From the NCBI GenBank assembly GCA_027318585.1, contig DAHVOW010000003.1, forward strand, positions 62,001 to 126,000: a DNA stretch of 64,000 bases, in the 5' to 3' direction. A program made the position numbers and the translations under genes. Numbering within the stretch: the first letter of the stretch is position 1; each line of letters starts with the position of its first letter. This stretch comes from Methanobacteriaceae archaeon (GTDB taxonomy: Archaea > Methanobacteriota > Methanobacteria > Methanobacteriales > Methanobacteriaceae). Shown here piece by piece: positions 12,544 to 25,659 of this stretch. The notes beneath the pieces were generated by a model. That model saw only the letters and a list, made by a program, of their open reading frames with translations. It had not been told where the DNA came from and searched no databases.

Positions 12544-15500
12544 ATGGAGTACTTTGATATCCTGGAACAGGAAACTGAAAAACTTTACCAGATAGCACGT
12601 CGGGCCCGCAGTAAAGGTTTTGATATGGAAACTGAGCCGGAAATACCTCTGGCCAAGGACCTCGCTGAAAGGGTGGAGGGACTGGTTGGTCCTAAAGATA
12701 TTGGCCTGAAAATAAAAAAACTGGAAGACCAGATGTCCCGGGAAGAGATTGCCTTCGAAATCGCTCGGGTAATTGTCACTAAAAAGGATGAAGAGGGTAA
12801 AGAGGATGAACTCAAGGTAAGGGAGCAAAAGGCAGACCAGGCTATTAGAACTGCTTTGTCCATACTCACGGAGGGAGTGGTGGCCGCCCCCCTGGAGGGT
12901 ATAGCCAAGGTCCTGATTAAACGGAACTTCGACCAGAGCTGGTACCTGGCAGTGTATTTCACCGGCCCCATCCGGAGTGCAGGGGGAACCGCTTCGGCAC
13001 TAGCGGTGCTTATAGCTGATTATATAAGAATTTCACTTGATCTTGATATCTATAAACCCACGGAACGGGAAATTGAGCGTTATGTGGAGGAAGTAGAGCT
13101 TTACGAGTCGGAGGTGACCAATCTGCAGTACTCACCCAGCCCGGAGGAGGTTCGTCTGGCAGCCCAGAACATCCCAGTGGAGGTTACCGGGGAACCAACC
13201 GACCAGGTGGAAGTGTCCCACCGGGATCTGGAGAGAGTGGAGACTAACCACATCCGGGGAGGGGCCTTACTGGCCCTGGTGGAAGGGGTAATACAAAAAG
13301 CCCCTAAAGTGCTTAAATATGCTAAGAAACTTCATATCGATGGATGGGACTGGTTGGATGATTTTTCAAAGACCCAGGATAAAGAAGGCCAGGAGGATGA
13401 GGCTCCTAAGGTAGATAAATACCTTCAGGATATCATTGGAGGACGCCCGGTTTTATCATATCCCCATGCTAAAGGAGGATTCAGGTTAAGATACGGTCGT
13501 TCTAGGAATACTGGGCTGGCTGCCATGGGTATACACCCGGCCACCATGGAGATAGTTGAATTCCTGGCGGTAGGGACCCAGATGAAGATAGAAAGGCCGG
13601 GTAAAGGGAACTGTGTGGTCCCCTGTGATAGTATTGACGGACCCCTGGTTAAACTACGCGATGGTAGTGTGGTTAAAGTAACCTCCGTAGCCCAGGCCCG
13701 GAAAATAAAACATCAAGTGGATGAAATCGTCTTCCTGGGGGATATGCTGGTGGCTTTTGGCGAGTTCCTCCGCAACAACCATGTTCTACTCCCGGCTGGA
13801 TGGTGTGAGGAATGGTGGATTGAAGTACTGAAAAATTCTTCCCTCTTCCCTGTGGATGATCCGGACGATCTCTTAAACGAAGTTGAGAAGGATGTTATAA
13901 GTGCGCCACGGGCTTTCGAGCTTTCTCTCCAGTATGGCATTCCATTACACCCCCAGTACACCTACTTCTATCATGATGTTACTCGAAATGAACTGAACTA
14001 TATCCGGGAATGGCTTTACCGGGATGCTGATAATCCTCCCGTTGTTGATGATCTCACACTGGAATGGACGCCAGAGAAAAGAGTGCTGGAGGTGCTGGGG
14101 GTGCCGCACCAGATGGTTGATAATCGGATTGTAATAGCCAGGGACGATGCCCATGCTCTGATGCGGACTTTAAAGAAACCCTTAGATCTGGAGGGGGATA
14201 GGGATACCTTGGAAGCCCTGAACAGGGTTTCTCCAGTGGAAATAATGGCCAAAGCCCCCACCTATCTGGGAGGCAGGATGGGAAGGCCAGAAAAGACTAA
14301 GGAAAGGCTTATGAAACCTGCACCCCATGCCCTGTTCCCCATCGGTACCAGTGGGGGCAGCCGACGAAATATTGTCCAGTCTGCCAAGAAAGGAACCATT
14401 ACTGTGGACATAGCCCGGTGTAAATGCATCGAATGTGGGGTGGTGTCCTTCCAGGCCTCATGTCCGGTTTGTGGAGCACCCACTGTAAATACTGGTGCCG
14501 GTAACAAGCGGATCAACATCTCCAAAACCCTGAAAAAAGCCTATGAAAGGGTGGGGGTTCGTAAACTGGACGAGATCAAGGGAGTGCAGGGGATGATTTC
14601 TGAGCAAAAGTTCCCGGAGCCCCTTGAGAAGGGGGTATTACGGGCTAAAAACAGTGTTAACACCTTTAAAGATGCTACCATCCGTCATGATTCTACTAAT
14701 CTGCCTTTAACTCATTTCACGCCCCATGAAATCAAGGTCAGCCCCCATAAACTAAAGGAACTGGGTTACACCCATGATATCAATGGAGAGGAACTGGTGA
14801 GTGAGGATCAGGTGGTGGAGATAATGATCCAGGACCTGGTGATCTCCGATCACTGTGCGGAATACCTGGTAAAGGTAGCCAACTTTGTGGACGACCTTCT
14901 GGAGCGTTTCTATCATATGGACCCCTACTACCAGGTTAAAACCCGGGATGACCTGGTGGGACATCTGGCGGTGGGACTGGCACCTCACACCTCGGCTGGT
15001 GTTCTGGGCCGGATCATCGGTTTCACCAAGGCCGCGGCCTGTTACGCCCATCCCTACTTCCACTCCGCCAAGAGGAGGAACTGTGACAGTGACGAAGATT
15101 CCATAATGCTTTTACTGGATGCTCTTTTGAATTTCTCCAAGGTTTACCTGCCTAACACCCGAGGCGGACGTATGGACGCCCCACTCGTTTTATCATCCCG
15201 GATAGATCCGGAGGAAATCGATGATGAGAGCCATAACATAGATACCATGGACCATCTTCCCCTGGAACTCTACCAGAAGACCCTGGAACACGCTAAACCA
15301 TCCGATGTTCTGGACTTGGTTAACAACGTTAAAAACCGGCTGGGTACGGATGATCAGTACCAGGGACTTATTTATTCTCATGAAACTGGCAACATCCACC
15401 GCGGACCAAAGATCTGCCTGTATAAACTCTTACCATCCATGAGGGAGAAAGTAGAATCACAGATTAAACTGGCCGAGAAAATCCGGGCGGTTGATCAGAA

Positions 15501-15831
15501 GGGAGTGGTGGAGGGAGTGTTGAACTCCCATTTCCTTCCAGACATGGCCGGTAACAGCAGAGCCTTTTCCCGCCAAAAGGTTCGCTGCACCAGTTGCAAC
15601 AAAAAGTACCGGAGGATACCCCTATCTGGAGAATGTTCCTGTGGCGGAAACCTGATTTTAAGTATTTCAAAGGGTTCAGTGATGAAATATCTGGAGATAT
15701 CCAAGGAACTGGCACAAAGCTACCCCATTGATTCATATCTAGTCCAGCGCATAGAATTAATTGAGTCTGGCATCACCTCACTATTTGAAAGTGACCGTTC
15801 CAAGCAAAGTTCACTTGACGTGTTCTTATAA
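12544..15831 (+). CDS. polC: DNA polymerase II (family D) large subunit DP2
   Basis: DP2 is the catalytic subunit of the archaeal replicative polymerase PolD; it works with the proofreading subunit DP1, which is not in this window. The protein has 1095 residues, with the polymerase aspartates in RRNCDSDEDS. There are zinc-binding cysteine pairs in the middle (CKCIECG with CPVCG) and near the end (CTSCNKKY with CSCGG). The tail QSSLDVFL is a PCNA-interacting PIP box. No intein interrupts it. I prefer the ATG at 12544 behind AGGGAG over in-frame codons 57 bases upstream, because it gives the usual MEYFDILEQE start. Confidence 0.96.
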   Translation: MEYFDILEQETEKLYQIARRARSKGFDMETEPEIPLAKDLAERVEGLVGPKDIGLKIKKLEDQMSREEIAFEIARVIVTKKDEEGKEDELKVREQKADQAIRTALSILTEGVVAAPLEGIAKVLIKRNFDQSWYLAVYFTGPIRSAGGTASALAVLIADYIRISLDLDIYKPTEREIERYVEEVELYESEVTNLQYSPSPEEVRLAAQNIPVEVTGEPTDQVEVSHRDLERVETNHIRGGALLALVEGVIQKAPKVLKYAKKLHIDGWDWLDDFSKTQDKEGQEDEAPKVDKYLQDIIGGRPVLSYPHAKGGFRLRYGRSRNTGLAAMGIHPATMEIVEFLAVGTQMKIERPGKGNCVVPCDSIDGPLVKLRDGSVVKVTSVAQARKIKHQVDEIVFLGDMLVAFGEFLRNNHVLLPAGWCEEWWIEVLKNSSLFPVDDPDDLLNEVEKDVISAPRAFELSLQYGIPLHPQYTYFYHDVTRNELNYIREWLYRDADNPPVVDDLTLEWTPEKRVLEVLGVPHQMVDNRIVIARDDAHALMRTLKKPLDLEGDRDTLEALNRVSPVEIMAKAPTYLGGRMGRPEKTKERLMKPAPHALFPIGTSGGSRRNIVQSAKKGTITVDIARCKCIECGVVSFQASCPVCGAPTVNTGAGNKRINISKTLKKAYERVGVRKLDEIKGVQGMISEQKFPEPLEKGVLRAKNSVNTFKDATIRHDSTNLPLTHFTPHEIKVSPHKLKELGYTHDINGEELVSEDQVVEIMIQDLVISDHCAEYLVKVANFVDDLLERFYHMDPYYQVKTRDDLVGHLAVGLAPHTSAGVLGRIIGFTKAAACYAHPYFHSAKRRNCDSDEDSIMLLLDALLNFSKVYLPNTRGGRMDAPLVLSSRIDPEEIDDESHNIDTMDHLPLELYQKTLEHAKPSDVLDLVNNVKNRLGTDDQYQGLIYSHETGNIHRGPKICLYKLLPSMREKVESQIKLAEKIRAVDQKGVVEGVLNSHFLPDMAGNSRAFSRQKVRCTSCNKKYRRIPLSGECSCGGNLILSISKGSVMKYLEISKELAQSYPIDSYLVQRIELIESGITSLFESDRSKQSSLDVFL

Positions 15832-15939
15832 AGCGAAAACTATTATAAGGCCTAGGTTATAATAAAAAGTAGATTAAAGACCCATATTGGTCATCATAAT
15901 CGGGGGAAAATTTTTTTCATTATTAAGTGGAGGATTAGT

Positions 15940-18252
<2,313 letters not shown>

Positions 18253-18356
18253 TTCTCTTTCTTTTATTTTTAAAATTTAATTACTATTTTTTAGAGTTAT
18301 TTAATATTCCGGCTCACTAATTAAGATGAAAGAACTTGTAGAACTTTGGTGGATTT

Positions 18357-18833
18357 ATGATTTATAAAAAGGATCACCATTTCATGCTGGAGGCTATTAA
18401 AGAAGCTAAAAAAGGCCGGGAAGAGGGTGGAGTGCCCATTGGTGCTGTTCTGGTCAAAAATGGCGAAATAATTGGGAGGGGACATAACCAGCTCTTGCAG
18501 AAGGGTTCGGTAATTCTGCATGGTGAAATGAACTGCTTGGAAAATGCTGGAAGATTGAAGGGGTCTGATTACCAGGATTGCACCTTATACACCACACTTT
18601 CCCCCTGTCCCATGTGCAGTGGGATGCTGATCCTCTATAAAATTCCAAGGGTGATAATTGGTGAAAACTCTAGCCTGCAGGGCCCGGAAATTCTCCTGGA
18701 AGAAAATGGCGTGGAAGTAGTTAACCTGGCCCTGCCCGAGTGCCAGGAAATATTAGAGGACTATATCGCTGAAAATCCGGAGATATGGGATGCTGAACTG
18801 GAAAGGGTGGGCTATACCACGGATTTAAAATAA
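18357..18833 (+). CDS. Cytosine deaminase, yeast Fcy1-like
   Basis: The 158-residue zinc deaminase keeps the metal site as H55-G-E57 (HGE, proton shuttle E57) and C84-P-M-C87 (PCPMC). Along its whole length it follows the yeast cytosine deaminase plan rather than that of TadA: EGGVPIGAVLV, GRGHNQLLQKGS, TLYTTLSPCPMC, IPRVIIGEN and a C-terminal DYIAENPE helix. Deamination of cytosine to uracil for pyrimidine salvage is the likely role; a tRNA adenosine deaminase is less likely since the HAE of TadA is HGE here. Start ATG behind GGTGGA. Confidence 0.82.
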   Translation: MIYKKDHHFMLEAIKEAKKGREEGGVPIGAVLVKNGEIIGRGHNQLLQKGSVILHGEMNCLENAGRLKGSDYQDCTLYTTLSPCPMCSGMLILYKIPRVIIGENSSLQGPEILLEENGVEVVNLALPECQEILEDYIAENPEIWDAELERVGYTTDLK

Positions 18834-18862
18834 AATATTTAGTTTAAATTACTCACAAATTT

Positions 18863-19975
18863 CTAGTCAATGGGGATGGTAACTGATTGGGAGCCGGATC
18901 CAAAACCATGGGCAATCATAGTATGCCTGCCAGGCCCTCCCGCCACCACCAGAACCACGTCCTCCGGGCTGCGGGTGATAGGAACCTCACCATCCACTAC
19001 CCATTGGCGGTCTAATCTCCGTCCACCCCGGTCTCCCAACTCCACCGGCACCCTCATATTCTGGTGCAGATACTCTTGAACATCCCATTTAGCCCATCCC
19101 TCTTTTTTCAGGGCAGTGGCGTGTTCTGGACTCATCAATACCAGGATTTCACCCGGGACGTGACTGTTGTTACAACCGGCAGTGGATGTGGTATGTACTA
19201 CGGTATCCAGCAGGTTCTGGGCGGTGATACTGCGATGGTCGTTTACATTATGCGGGGCTTCCAACCCCATTACCGTAACCGTACTATCCTCCCCATCAAA
19301 ACCCCGCTCTACATGTAAAGATTCCCAGGGATTTTTTTTCTCATCCTCGGCGAAGGTGTAGCTGTACTTAGCCGGGGAGCCGTGGGTGGCATGATCTCCC
19401 ACACCGGGCACTGCACCGGCAATGTTCAGCATGCACAGACGGATGGCACGTCCTATGGTGGCGTTGGCCAGGTTGCCAGGACCTAAACATCCCACTCCAC
19501 TGTTCATTCCCACTCCACTGGCTAGGGGTCCATTAACGATGGTACAAATAGCTACCGGGTGGGTGGTGGCGTTTATTCCTGCCAGGTTGAACTCCTCCCG
19601 TCCCAGGGCGCTGATAGCATGTTGCACCACTGGCATGAAACCCGGCAGACAACCAGCCATAACCGCGTTTATAGCTATCTTCTCCACGGTGGCCTTTCCC
19701 CGTCGGGGGGGAAGAATACTGACCACTTGGTCAGCAAATCCTGGGGAATAATCTAAAAACTTGGAAACTCTTTCTCTGGTGGGGGGTATGATGGGCAAAC
19801 CATCGGTTAAATGATGTAAATAAAATTCATGACTCACCCTTTCACAATCGGGATGAACCAGTATCTCTTCCCCTGGAGAATCAGCATTACAAACATCTCC
19901 GTTTTTCAGAACATCATCCAGGAGGCAACCACAACTAGGGGTTGTGATTTTTACTTTCTCATCTTCATTAGTCAT
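18863..19975 (-). CDS. Uncharacterised partner of the UGSC-family protein
   Basis: The 370-residue cytoplasmic protein is rich in glycine and asparagine motifs, such as NSGVGCLGPGNLANATIGRA and TSTAGCNNSHVPGE, and has an N-terminal SCGCLLDD. I cannot name a characterised family. It starts 17 bases after the UGSC-family gene and is read with it, and homologues of this type are often found next to UGSC proteins, so the two probably form one enzyme or pathway. Conserved-looking cysteines and NATIG-type loops would suit a redox or metal-dependent enzyme; that is inference. Confidence 0.6.
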   Translation of the reverse strand: MTNEDEKVKITTPSCGCLLDDVLKNGDVCNADSPGEEILVHPDCERVSHEFYLHHLTDGLPIIPPTRERVSKFLDYSPGFADQVVSILPPRRGKATVEKIAINAVMAGCLPGFMPVVQHAISALGREEFNLAGINATTHPVAICTIVNGPLASGVGMNSGVGCLGPGNLANATIGRAIRLCMLNIAGAVPGVGDHATHGSPAKYSYTFAEDEKKNPWESLHVERGFDGEDSTVTVMGLEAPHNVNDHRSITAQNLLDTVVHTTSTAGCNNSHVPGEILVLMSPEHATALKKEGWAKWDVQEYLHQNMRVPVELGDRGGRRLDRQWVVDGEVPITRSPEDVVLVVAGGPGRHTMIAHGFGSGSQSVTIPID

Positions 19976-19992
19976 GATATCAGTACCATGGT

Positions 19993-20511
19993 CTAGGGAA
20001 TCTGCAGCAGATATTTCAGTGCCGGGATGATTTTCAGGGTTTTTTCCTCCACATCATCATTTGACAGGCCGGCGATGGGATGTTCAATTTCCAGAAAGCG
20101 TAGTTCATCCAATCCATGGTTAATGGCCAGTTCCCGGGCAAAAGGGGTGAAATGATCCGATACGATGCAGATGGTGGGCACACCCATCTCCTCCAGGCGG
20201 ATGGCATCCAGAACCACCCAGCTGGTGCAGGAACCGCAGTCAGCCAGGGCCAGGATGGCTAGTTCTGCTGAAGCAGCTTGTTGCACTTGTTCCGGAGTTG
20301 CCGGGGCTCCGGCTGGTTTTTTAACTTTGATGAAAAGTCGGTTCCCCAGGGCATCCTTCAAGGTGGACAGTATGACATTGGCCCCTGGTTTGGTGTTGTC
20401 CACCAGGGCCGCCCTTTCAAAGTCATCCGGGAAGGGATTCAGATCCAATTTTTTAACTTCAACATCTGCCAAGGGATTTAAAACTCCTCTTTCCACTAAT
20501 TTATAGGACAT
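19993..20511 (-). CDS. UGSC-family protein, cysteine form
   Basis: The 172-residue protein contains ALADCGSCTSW, with C92 and C95. This corresponds to the UGSC motif of a family named for members with selenocysteine at the first position; here cysteine replaces it, so no UGA recoding is needed. The context of the motif, a hydrophobic strand followed by a helix with SWVVLDAIRLEEMG, is typical. The family is poorly characterised, and a thiol redox or transfer role is assumed. It is the first gene of a pair with the gene at 18863-19975. Its ATG follows an AGAG-containing leader (AAAAGAGAATT). Confidence 0.78.
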   Translation of the reverse strand: MSYKLVERGVLNPLADVEVKKLDLNPFPDDFERAALVDNTKPGANVILSTLKDALGNRLFIKVKKPAGAPATPEQVQQAASAELAILALADCGSCTSWVVLDAIRLEEMGVPTICIVSDHFTPFARELAINHGLDELRFLEIEHPIAGLSNDDVEEKTLKIIPALKYLLQIP

Positions 20512-20540
20512 AATTCTCTTTTGACGGGAATAGTATAAAT

Positions 20541-22115
20541 TTAGGCTTCCCTTCTTAACCTTTTAATCAGAAAGTCCTTTTCCAACGATAGTAAAAACGA
20601 TGCCGCCCTTGGGCCCTGCTTCTGGCCTAGGATAATTCTATAGATAACCTGGAATGCCTTCTGGGGTTTTAAACCCTGCTCTTTGAGTAGGTGGTACATC
20701 TGGTCGTGGAGTTCTTCTGAAGTGAAATCCTGCCTTTCCAGGGCATCAGCCAGCTCCACCAGAAACTCTTCCTGGGCTGGATTCAGCTCCACCGAGGGTA
20801 ACTCCTGCTGGACCTGGAACTTGACAAAGTTGGGGGCGTAGAGTCCCAACCAGTTTTTAACCTGATTTAAACGTTCGCGGAACTTTTCCCGGGTATCATC
20901 TTCCAGTTCCTGGTAACTGAGTTTCTCCATCTTTTCAGGAAGCTGAGAATTGGCCTTCAGTATATTATAGATCCCCTCCGGCTCAGGATTTATCTGATAA
21001 GCCACCGTCAGGAAGCGGTAAGATGGCTGGAATGGAATTTCATCCCGGTTATTTATCTGGGACACTTCGTATATTTTTCTGAGTTTTTCCTCCTCCTTCT
21101 GGGAGGCTGCCTCTTCTTTCCCATAGTAGATGCGTTCCACCCGATCGTACTGGTCTATGAAGTCCAGAAAGGGCATCTCTGGGTTGAAATCCTTATGCTT
21201 AAGGGGTTTACTTCGGAATAGGAAGTAGTTCAGTGTTTCGGGGGACCCAATTTCCAGCCACTGGCCGGGGGTAAAGAAAACACCCTGGGATTTGGACATG
21301 GCATCTCCTTTAAGTGTTATCCACTCATAAGGAACAGGATAGGGGGCACGGTAGTCAAATATCTCGCTTGAAATCCTTTTACTAACATCGTAGGATCCTC
21401 CGCTGGCAGCATGATCCTTTCCAAAGGGCTCACAAGTAACTCCAAAGATCTTCCAACGAGCCGCCCACTCCACCCTCCAGGTCAGTTTACCCTCACCGGA
21501 GGTGATATCCATTTCACCCTCATGACCACACTGGCAACGGTACTGTACAGTGTTTCCCTGGAAGTCACGGGCGTAGGTGGTGTTCACCCGTCCACATTCG
21601 CTACAGATCGGATTGTAAGGTAACCAATCCTCACCTAAAGGCTTTTCCCGGTACTGGTTAAATATTTCCCTGATTTTAGGAGCTCTTTCCAGCGATTTTT
21701 TAATATAATCGTTGTAAACTCCATCCTGGTACATCTTCGCCCCGGAGTAGGTCTCCAGATCTATACCAAACACAGGTAGAGTGTCCAGGAATGGTTTCTG
21801 GAAGTGTTCCACGAAATTTCGACAGCAATTCTCAGGGCAGGGTATCTGGGAGTAAGGAACGCCCAGGTACTCCTCATAGGAATCCGGGAGAGGGTAGGGC
21901 ACCTTCCTTAGTGGGTCGTGGTCGTCGGCTATCCAGATGGTCCTGGATTTTTCACCAAGTTTTTGCAGTGATTTACTGACTGCGTTTGCTATAAAAACGT
22001 CGCAAGAGTTCCCAATATGTATCGAACCAGAGATGGATGTTCCACTGGCTACTACATGTTCTTCCACATCCCAGTTAGTAAGATCAGATGCAATTCGTTC
22101 CGTCCAGTGTTTCAA
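20541..22115 (-). CDS. lysS: Lysyl-tRNA synthetase, class I
   Basis: Charges tRNA-Lys. The 524 residues are of the class I (archaeal) type. The HIGH-like motif is SGSIHIGN at about 29-36 and the KMSKS-like motif is DAMSKSQG at about 271-278. A zinc site is visible as C171/C174 and C194/C196. The catalytic segments TIWIADDHDPLRK and FGKDHAASGGSYD are family hallmarks. Length is normal. The UGSC gene pair lies downstream on the same strand after 29 bases. Confidence 0.96.
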   Translation of the reverse strand: MKHWTERIASDLTNWDVEEHVVASGTSISGSIHIGNSCDVFIANAVSKSLQKLGEKSRTIWIADDHDPLRKVPYPLPDSYEEYLGVPYSQIPCPENCCRNFVEHFQKPFLDTLPVFGIDLETYSGAKMYQDGVYNDYIKKSLERAPKIREIFNQYREKPLGEDWLPYNPICSECGRVNTTYARDFQGNTVQYRCQCGHEGEMDITSGEGKLTWRVEWAARWKIFGVTCEPFGKDHAASGGSYDVSKRISSEIFDYRAPYPVPYEWITLKGDAMSKSQGVFFTPGQWLEIGSPETLNYFLFRSKPLKHKDFNPEMPFLDFIDQYDRVERIYYGKEEAASQKEEEKLRKIYEVSQINNRDEIPFQPSYRFLTVAYQINPEPEGIYNILKANSQLPEKMEKLSYQELEDDTREKFRERLNQVKNWLGLYAPNFVKFQVQQELPSVELNPAQEEFLVELADALERQDFTSEELHDQMYHLLKEQGLKPQKAFQVIYRIILGQKQGPRAASFLLSLEKDFLIKRLRREA

Positions 22116-22174
22116 TTAGTTCACCTTCTATCAAAATAAAAAAAATGAAATAAAAATAAATTAAAAGTTATTGT

Positions 22175-23473
<1,299 letters not shown>

Positions 23474-23690
23474 AGAATCACCATGCGTGATTTTTAAGCT
23501 GTAAGTTGTCGAATCCTAGTTTCTTATATTAGTAAACAACCTTCTAGAATGGAAATTGGTTTATATTATTAATCTGATTTTGTGTTTACCTTAAAAATAG
23601 GTATGGTTTGCGGTTTGAAATTTATTCGTTCTAGCTTAGAATTACTCCTCACCGCATTTTTTTGGGGTAAACTTTTTAATATTCCTAACT

Positions 23691-24608
23691 TTATGCAGTT
23701 ATTTCCCGTGCCATGCGGGTTTCCACCATTTCCAGGGTCGGAATGTTGGTCTGGCAGCCCTCCGCCTCAACTATGAAGGAAGCCACTGCTGATGCAAATT
23801 TTCCACAATCCTCCAGGGATTTACCTTCCAAGTAGGCCTTCAAAAATCCGGCCCGATAAGAATCACCAGCCCCGGTGGGATCGTGTGACTCCCTTAAAAG
23901 AGCATCAACTTGTATCTCTTCCGGGCCATAGATAACACTACCGTTTTTTCCCTGGGTTTTGACCACTATGGACGGACCAAAGTCCCTTAGTTCCTGTATA
24001 TCCAGGTTTAAAGTGTTCAGGATGCGGTCGATCTCATGGTGATTTCCAAAAAGAATGTCACAGATCTCCAGCACTCCCTTTAATTCTTTGGTGCTGTACA
24101 TGTGCAGATCTTGTCCCGGGTCAAATGAGATTAACTTGCCCTCCTGGTGAGCTGCTTTACCACACTTCCAGTTAAAATTAGGATCCCCGGTAGCCAGGTG
24201 TACAGCTTTAACGTCCCCAATGGCATTGATGGGTGGTTTTGATTCTTTAAAATGGGTGGCTGCACCCCAGTAGAAGTAACTGATTTGATCATGCTCTTTA
24301 TTGGTAAAAACAAATGCAGTGGGGGTTTTATCTTCCTGGATAAGAATTCGGTGACTGGTATCAATATCCATATCTTCCATTTGTTGTTCGTAACTAGAGT
24401 CCAGGTAGTCCCCGCCGACCGCTGAAACAAGATAGGTTTTAAGGCCAAGTTTAGAGGCTACCGTTGCCACGTTAGCTGCTGCTCCACCATAAAAGGTTTT
24501 CATACTGGTTATAGACGTTGAAGAGTTAGCATGGGGGAATTCATTGACTTTTATGATGTAATCAAAAGCCGTATGCCCAACGGCCAGCAAATCCCTATTA
24601 TAATTCAG
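23691..24608 (-). CDS. Archaeal nucleoside kinase (PfkB/ribokinase family), probable CTG start
   Basis: The protein phosphorylates nucleosides and is closely similar over its length to the Methanocaldococcus nucleoside kinase. Segments include VGHTAFDYI, YGGAAANVA, WGAATHF, LATGDPNFNWK, SFDPGQDL, the catalytic DPTGAGDSYRAGF and VEAEGCQTNIP. Homologues begin a few residues before DLLAVGH. The only well-placed codon is CTG at 24608, 4 bases after GGTGAT, giving 305 residues. The open frame runs further up to 24692, but that stretch looks like promoter (TTTATATATAT) and encodes a hydrophobic tail with no homology. Confidence 0.85.
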   Translation of the reverse strand: MNYNRDLLAVGHTAFDYIIKVNEFPHANSSTSITSMKTFYGGAAANVATVASKLGLKTYLVSAVGGDYLDSSYEQQMEDMDIDTSHRILIQEDKTPTAFVFTNKEHDQISYFYWGAATHFKESKPPINAIGDVKAVHLATGDPNFNWKCGKAAHQEGKLISFDPGQDLHMYSTKELKGVLEICDILFGNHHEIDRILNTLNLDIQELRDFGPSIVVKTQGKNGSVIYGPEEIQVDALLRESHDPTGAGDSYRAGFLKAYLEGKSLEDCGKFASAVASFIVEAEGCQTNIPTLEMVETRMAREITA

Positions 24609-24717
24609 ATAAATCACCACTGCTATGTTTATTTTTAGGATATTTATAATTAGTGTGAATAGTAAGTAACTCATATATATAAAAATTTGCATCCCTTAGG
24701 ATGTTTATTTCAAAAAA

Positions 24718-25578
24718 TTAAATCCTTTCAAAGCCATGATCCTCTACTATCCGCTGACCTCTCCCCGAAACATAATCCAGAAACTCTTCCAGCCCTTTAT
24801 GGTCACTGTATAAAACTGAAGTCAGTAAATGGCGGGTGTCATCGGCAAAAAATTCCCAACCCCGTGTTAGGCTCCTATTTAGAAAGGTATAAAGATCCTG
24901 GCTACCATTCACCATGCTCAGGGCAGTGTAGGGTGAGCTGCAAAGTTCCGTTATGTTGTAATTAATTTTCAATTGGTCAAGGGTGTTCCAGGCCAGTCTC
25001 TGGGCAGAATGGGGTACTTCCACGAACTTTTTGCCCTTCACCTCTTCCAGGTTATGGAGGTCCTTCCCGGGAGGGGATACCAGTACCAAGTGGTCGTAGG
25101 CCAGTGGTAGGAAGTCCAGATCTCGGATAAAAGCATGCACAGGATCATCAAGGGTCAGTATGTCTGTCAACCCCATTTCCGCCAGCCTAACGGCACTTTC
25201 ATCATCTGTACTGTATATCGCCGCATCCAGGCCATAATTATGGCATAAACTGTCCATAAGTCCCGTGGAAATATGCCCCCCACATATGACGACACGTTCC
25301 TCTTCACTGAGCCGGTCCATTAATATCCGGTTCTGGGTCATGATTTCTAAGCCCTTCTTGGTCAATCCCGATCCAGAGCCACTGCTTTCCACCAGCAAAA
25401 ATCCTAGCTTGTTTTCAGCATCCTTTATGCGTCGGTTTAAAACCGCATGAGATATTCCCAGACGTCTGGCGGCTTCACGTTGGGAAAAGGTTTTAGCAAC
25501 GCACTGGAGGGTTTCGAATAGCTTGTAACTGAAATTATGGCCATTAATAACCAGGTTCAGCTTGGGTTGAATGTCCAT
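24718..25578 (-). CDS. ModE/LysR-like transcriptional regulator with a PBP-type sensor domain
   Basis: The N-terminal winged helix (about residues 20-70: FETLQCVAKTFSQREAAR then RLGISHAVLNRRIKDAE) matches the ModE/LysR DNA-binding domain. It is followed by a periplasmic-binding-protein-like domain instead of the ModE molbindin repeats. A small oxyanion or cofactor precursor is the likely signal, given that fdhD, moaA, mobB, fwd and tup genes surround it. I chose the ATG at 25578 (286 residues) after CTGGTG; a start at 25638 would leave only 21 bp for two divergent promoters. A 7-bp-arm dyad lies between it and hxlB. Confidence 0.78.
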   Translation of the reverse strand: MDIQPKLNLVINGHNFSYKLFETLQCVAKTFSQREAARRLGISHAVLNRRIKDAENKLGFLLVESSGSGSGLTKKGLEIMTQNRILMDRLSEEERVVICGGHISTGLMDSLCHNYGLDAAIYSTDDESAVRLAEMGLTDILTLDDPVHAFIRDLDFLPLAYDHLVLVSPPGKDLHNLEEVKGKKFVEVPHSAQRLAWNTLDQLKINYNITELCSSPYTALSMVNGSQDLYTFLNRSLTRGWEFFADDTRHLLTSVLYSDHKGLEEFLDYVSGRGQRIVEDHGFERI

Positions 25579-25628
25579 AGATAACACCAGGGGCTTAATA
25601 GAAAAATCTTGCTTGCTTATGAAATTAT

Positions 25629-25650
25629 TTATATCCATCTTCAGATATAA
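25629..25650. promoter_or_regulatory. Dyad operator candidate, TTATATC-N8-GATATAA
   Basis: A perfect 7-bp inverted repeat with an 8-bp spacer lies in the 81-bp gap between the divergent ModE-like gene and hxlB, overlapping the only TATA-like sequence (TTTATAT). It ends 9 bases before the hxlB start. Its position fits autoregulation or control of both genes. Confidence 0.55.
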
Positions 25651-25659
25651 GAGAGGAAG

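Noticed and set aside
23474..23690. Thiamin riboswitch upstream of thiC
   Set aside because: No TPP-box (CUGAGA) motif with matching stems was found in the leader.
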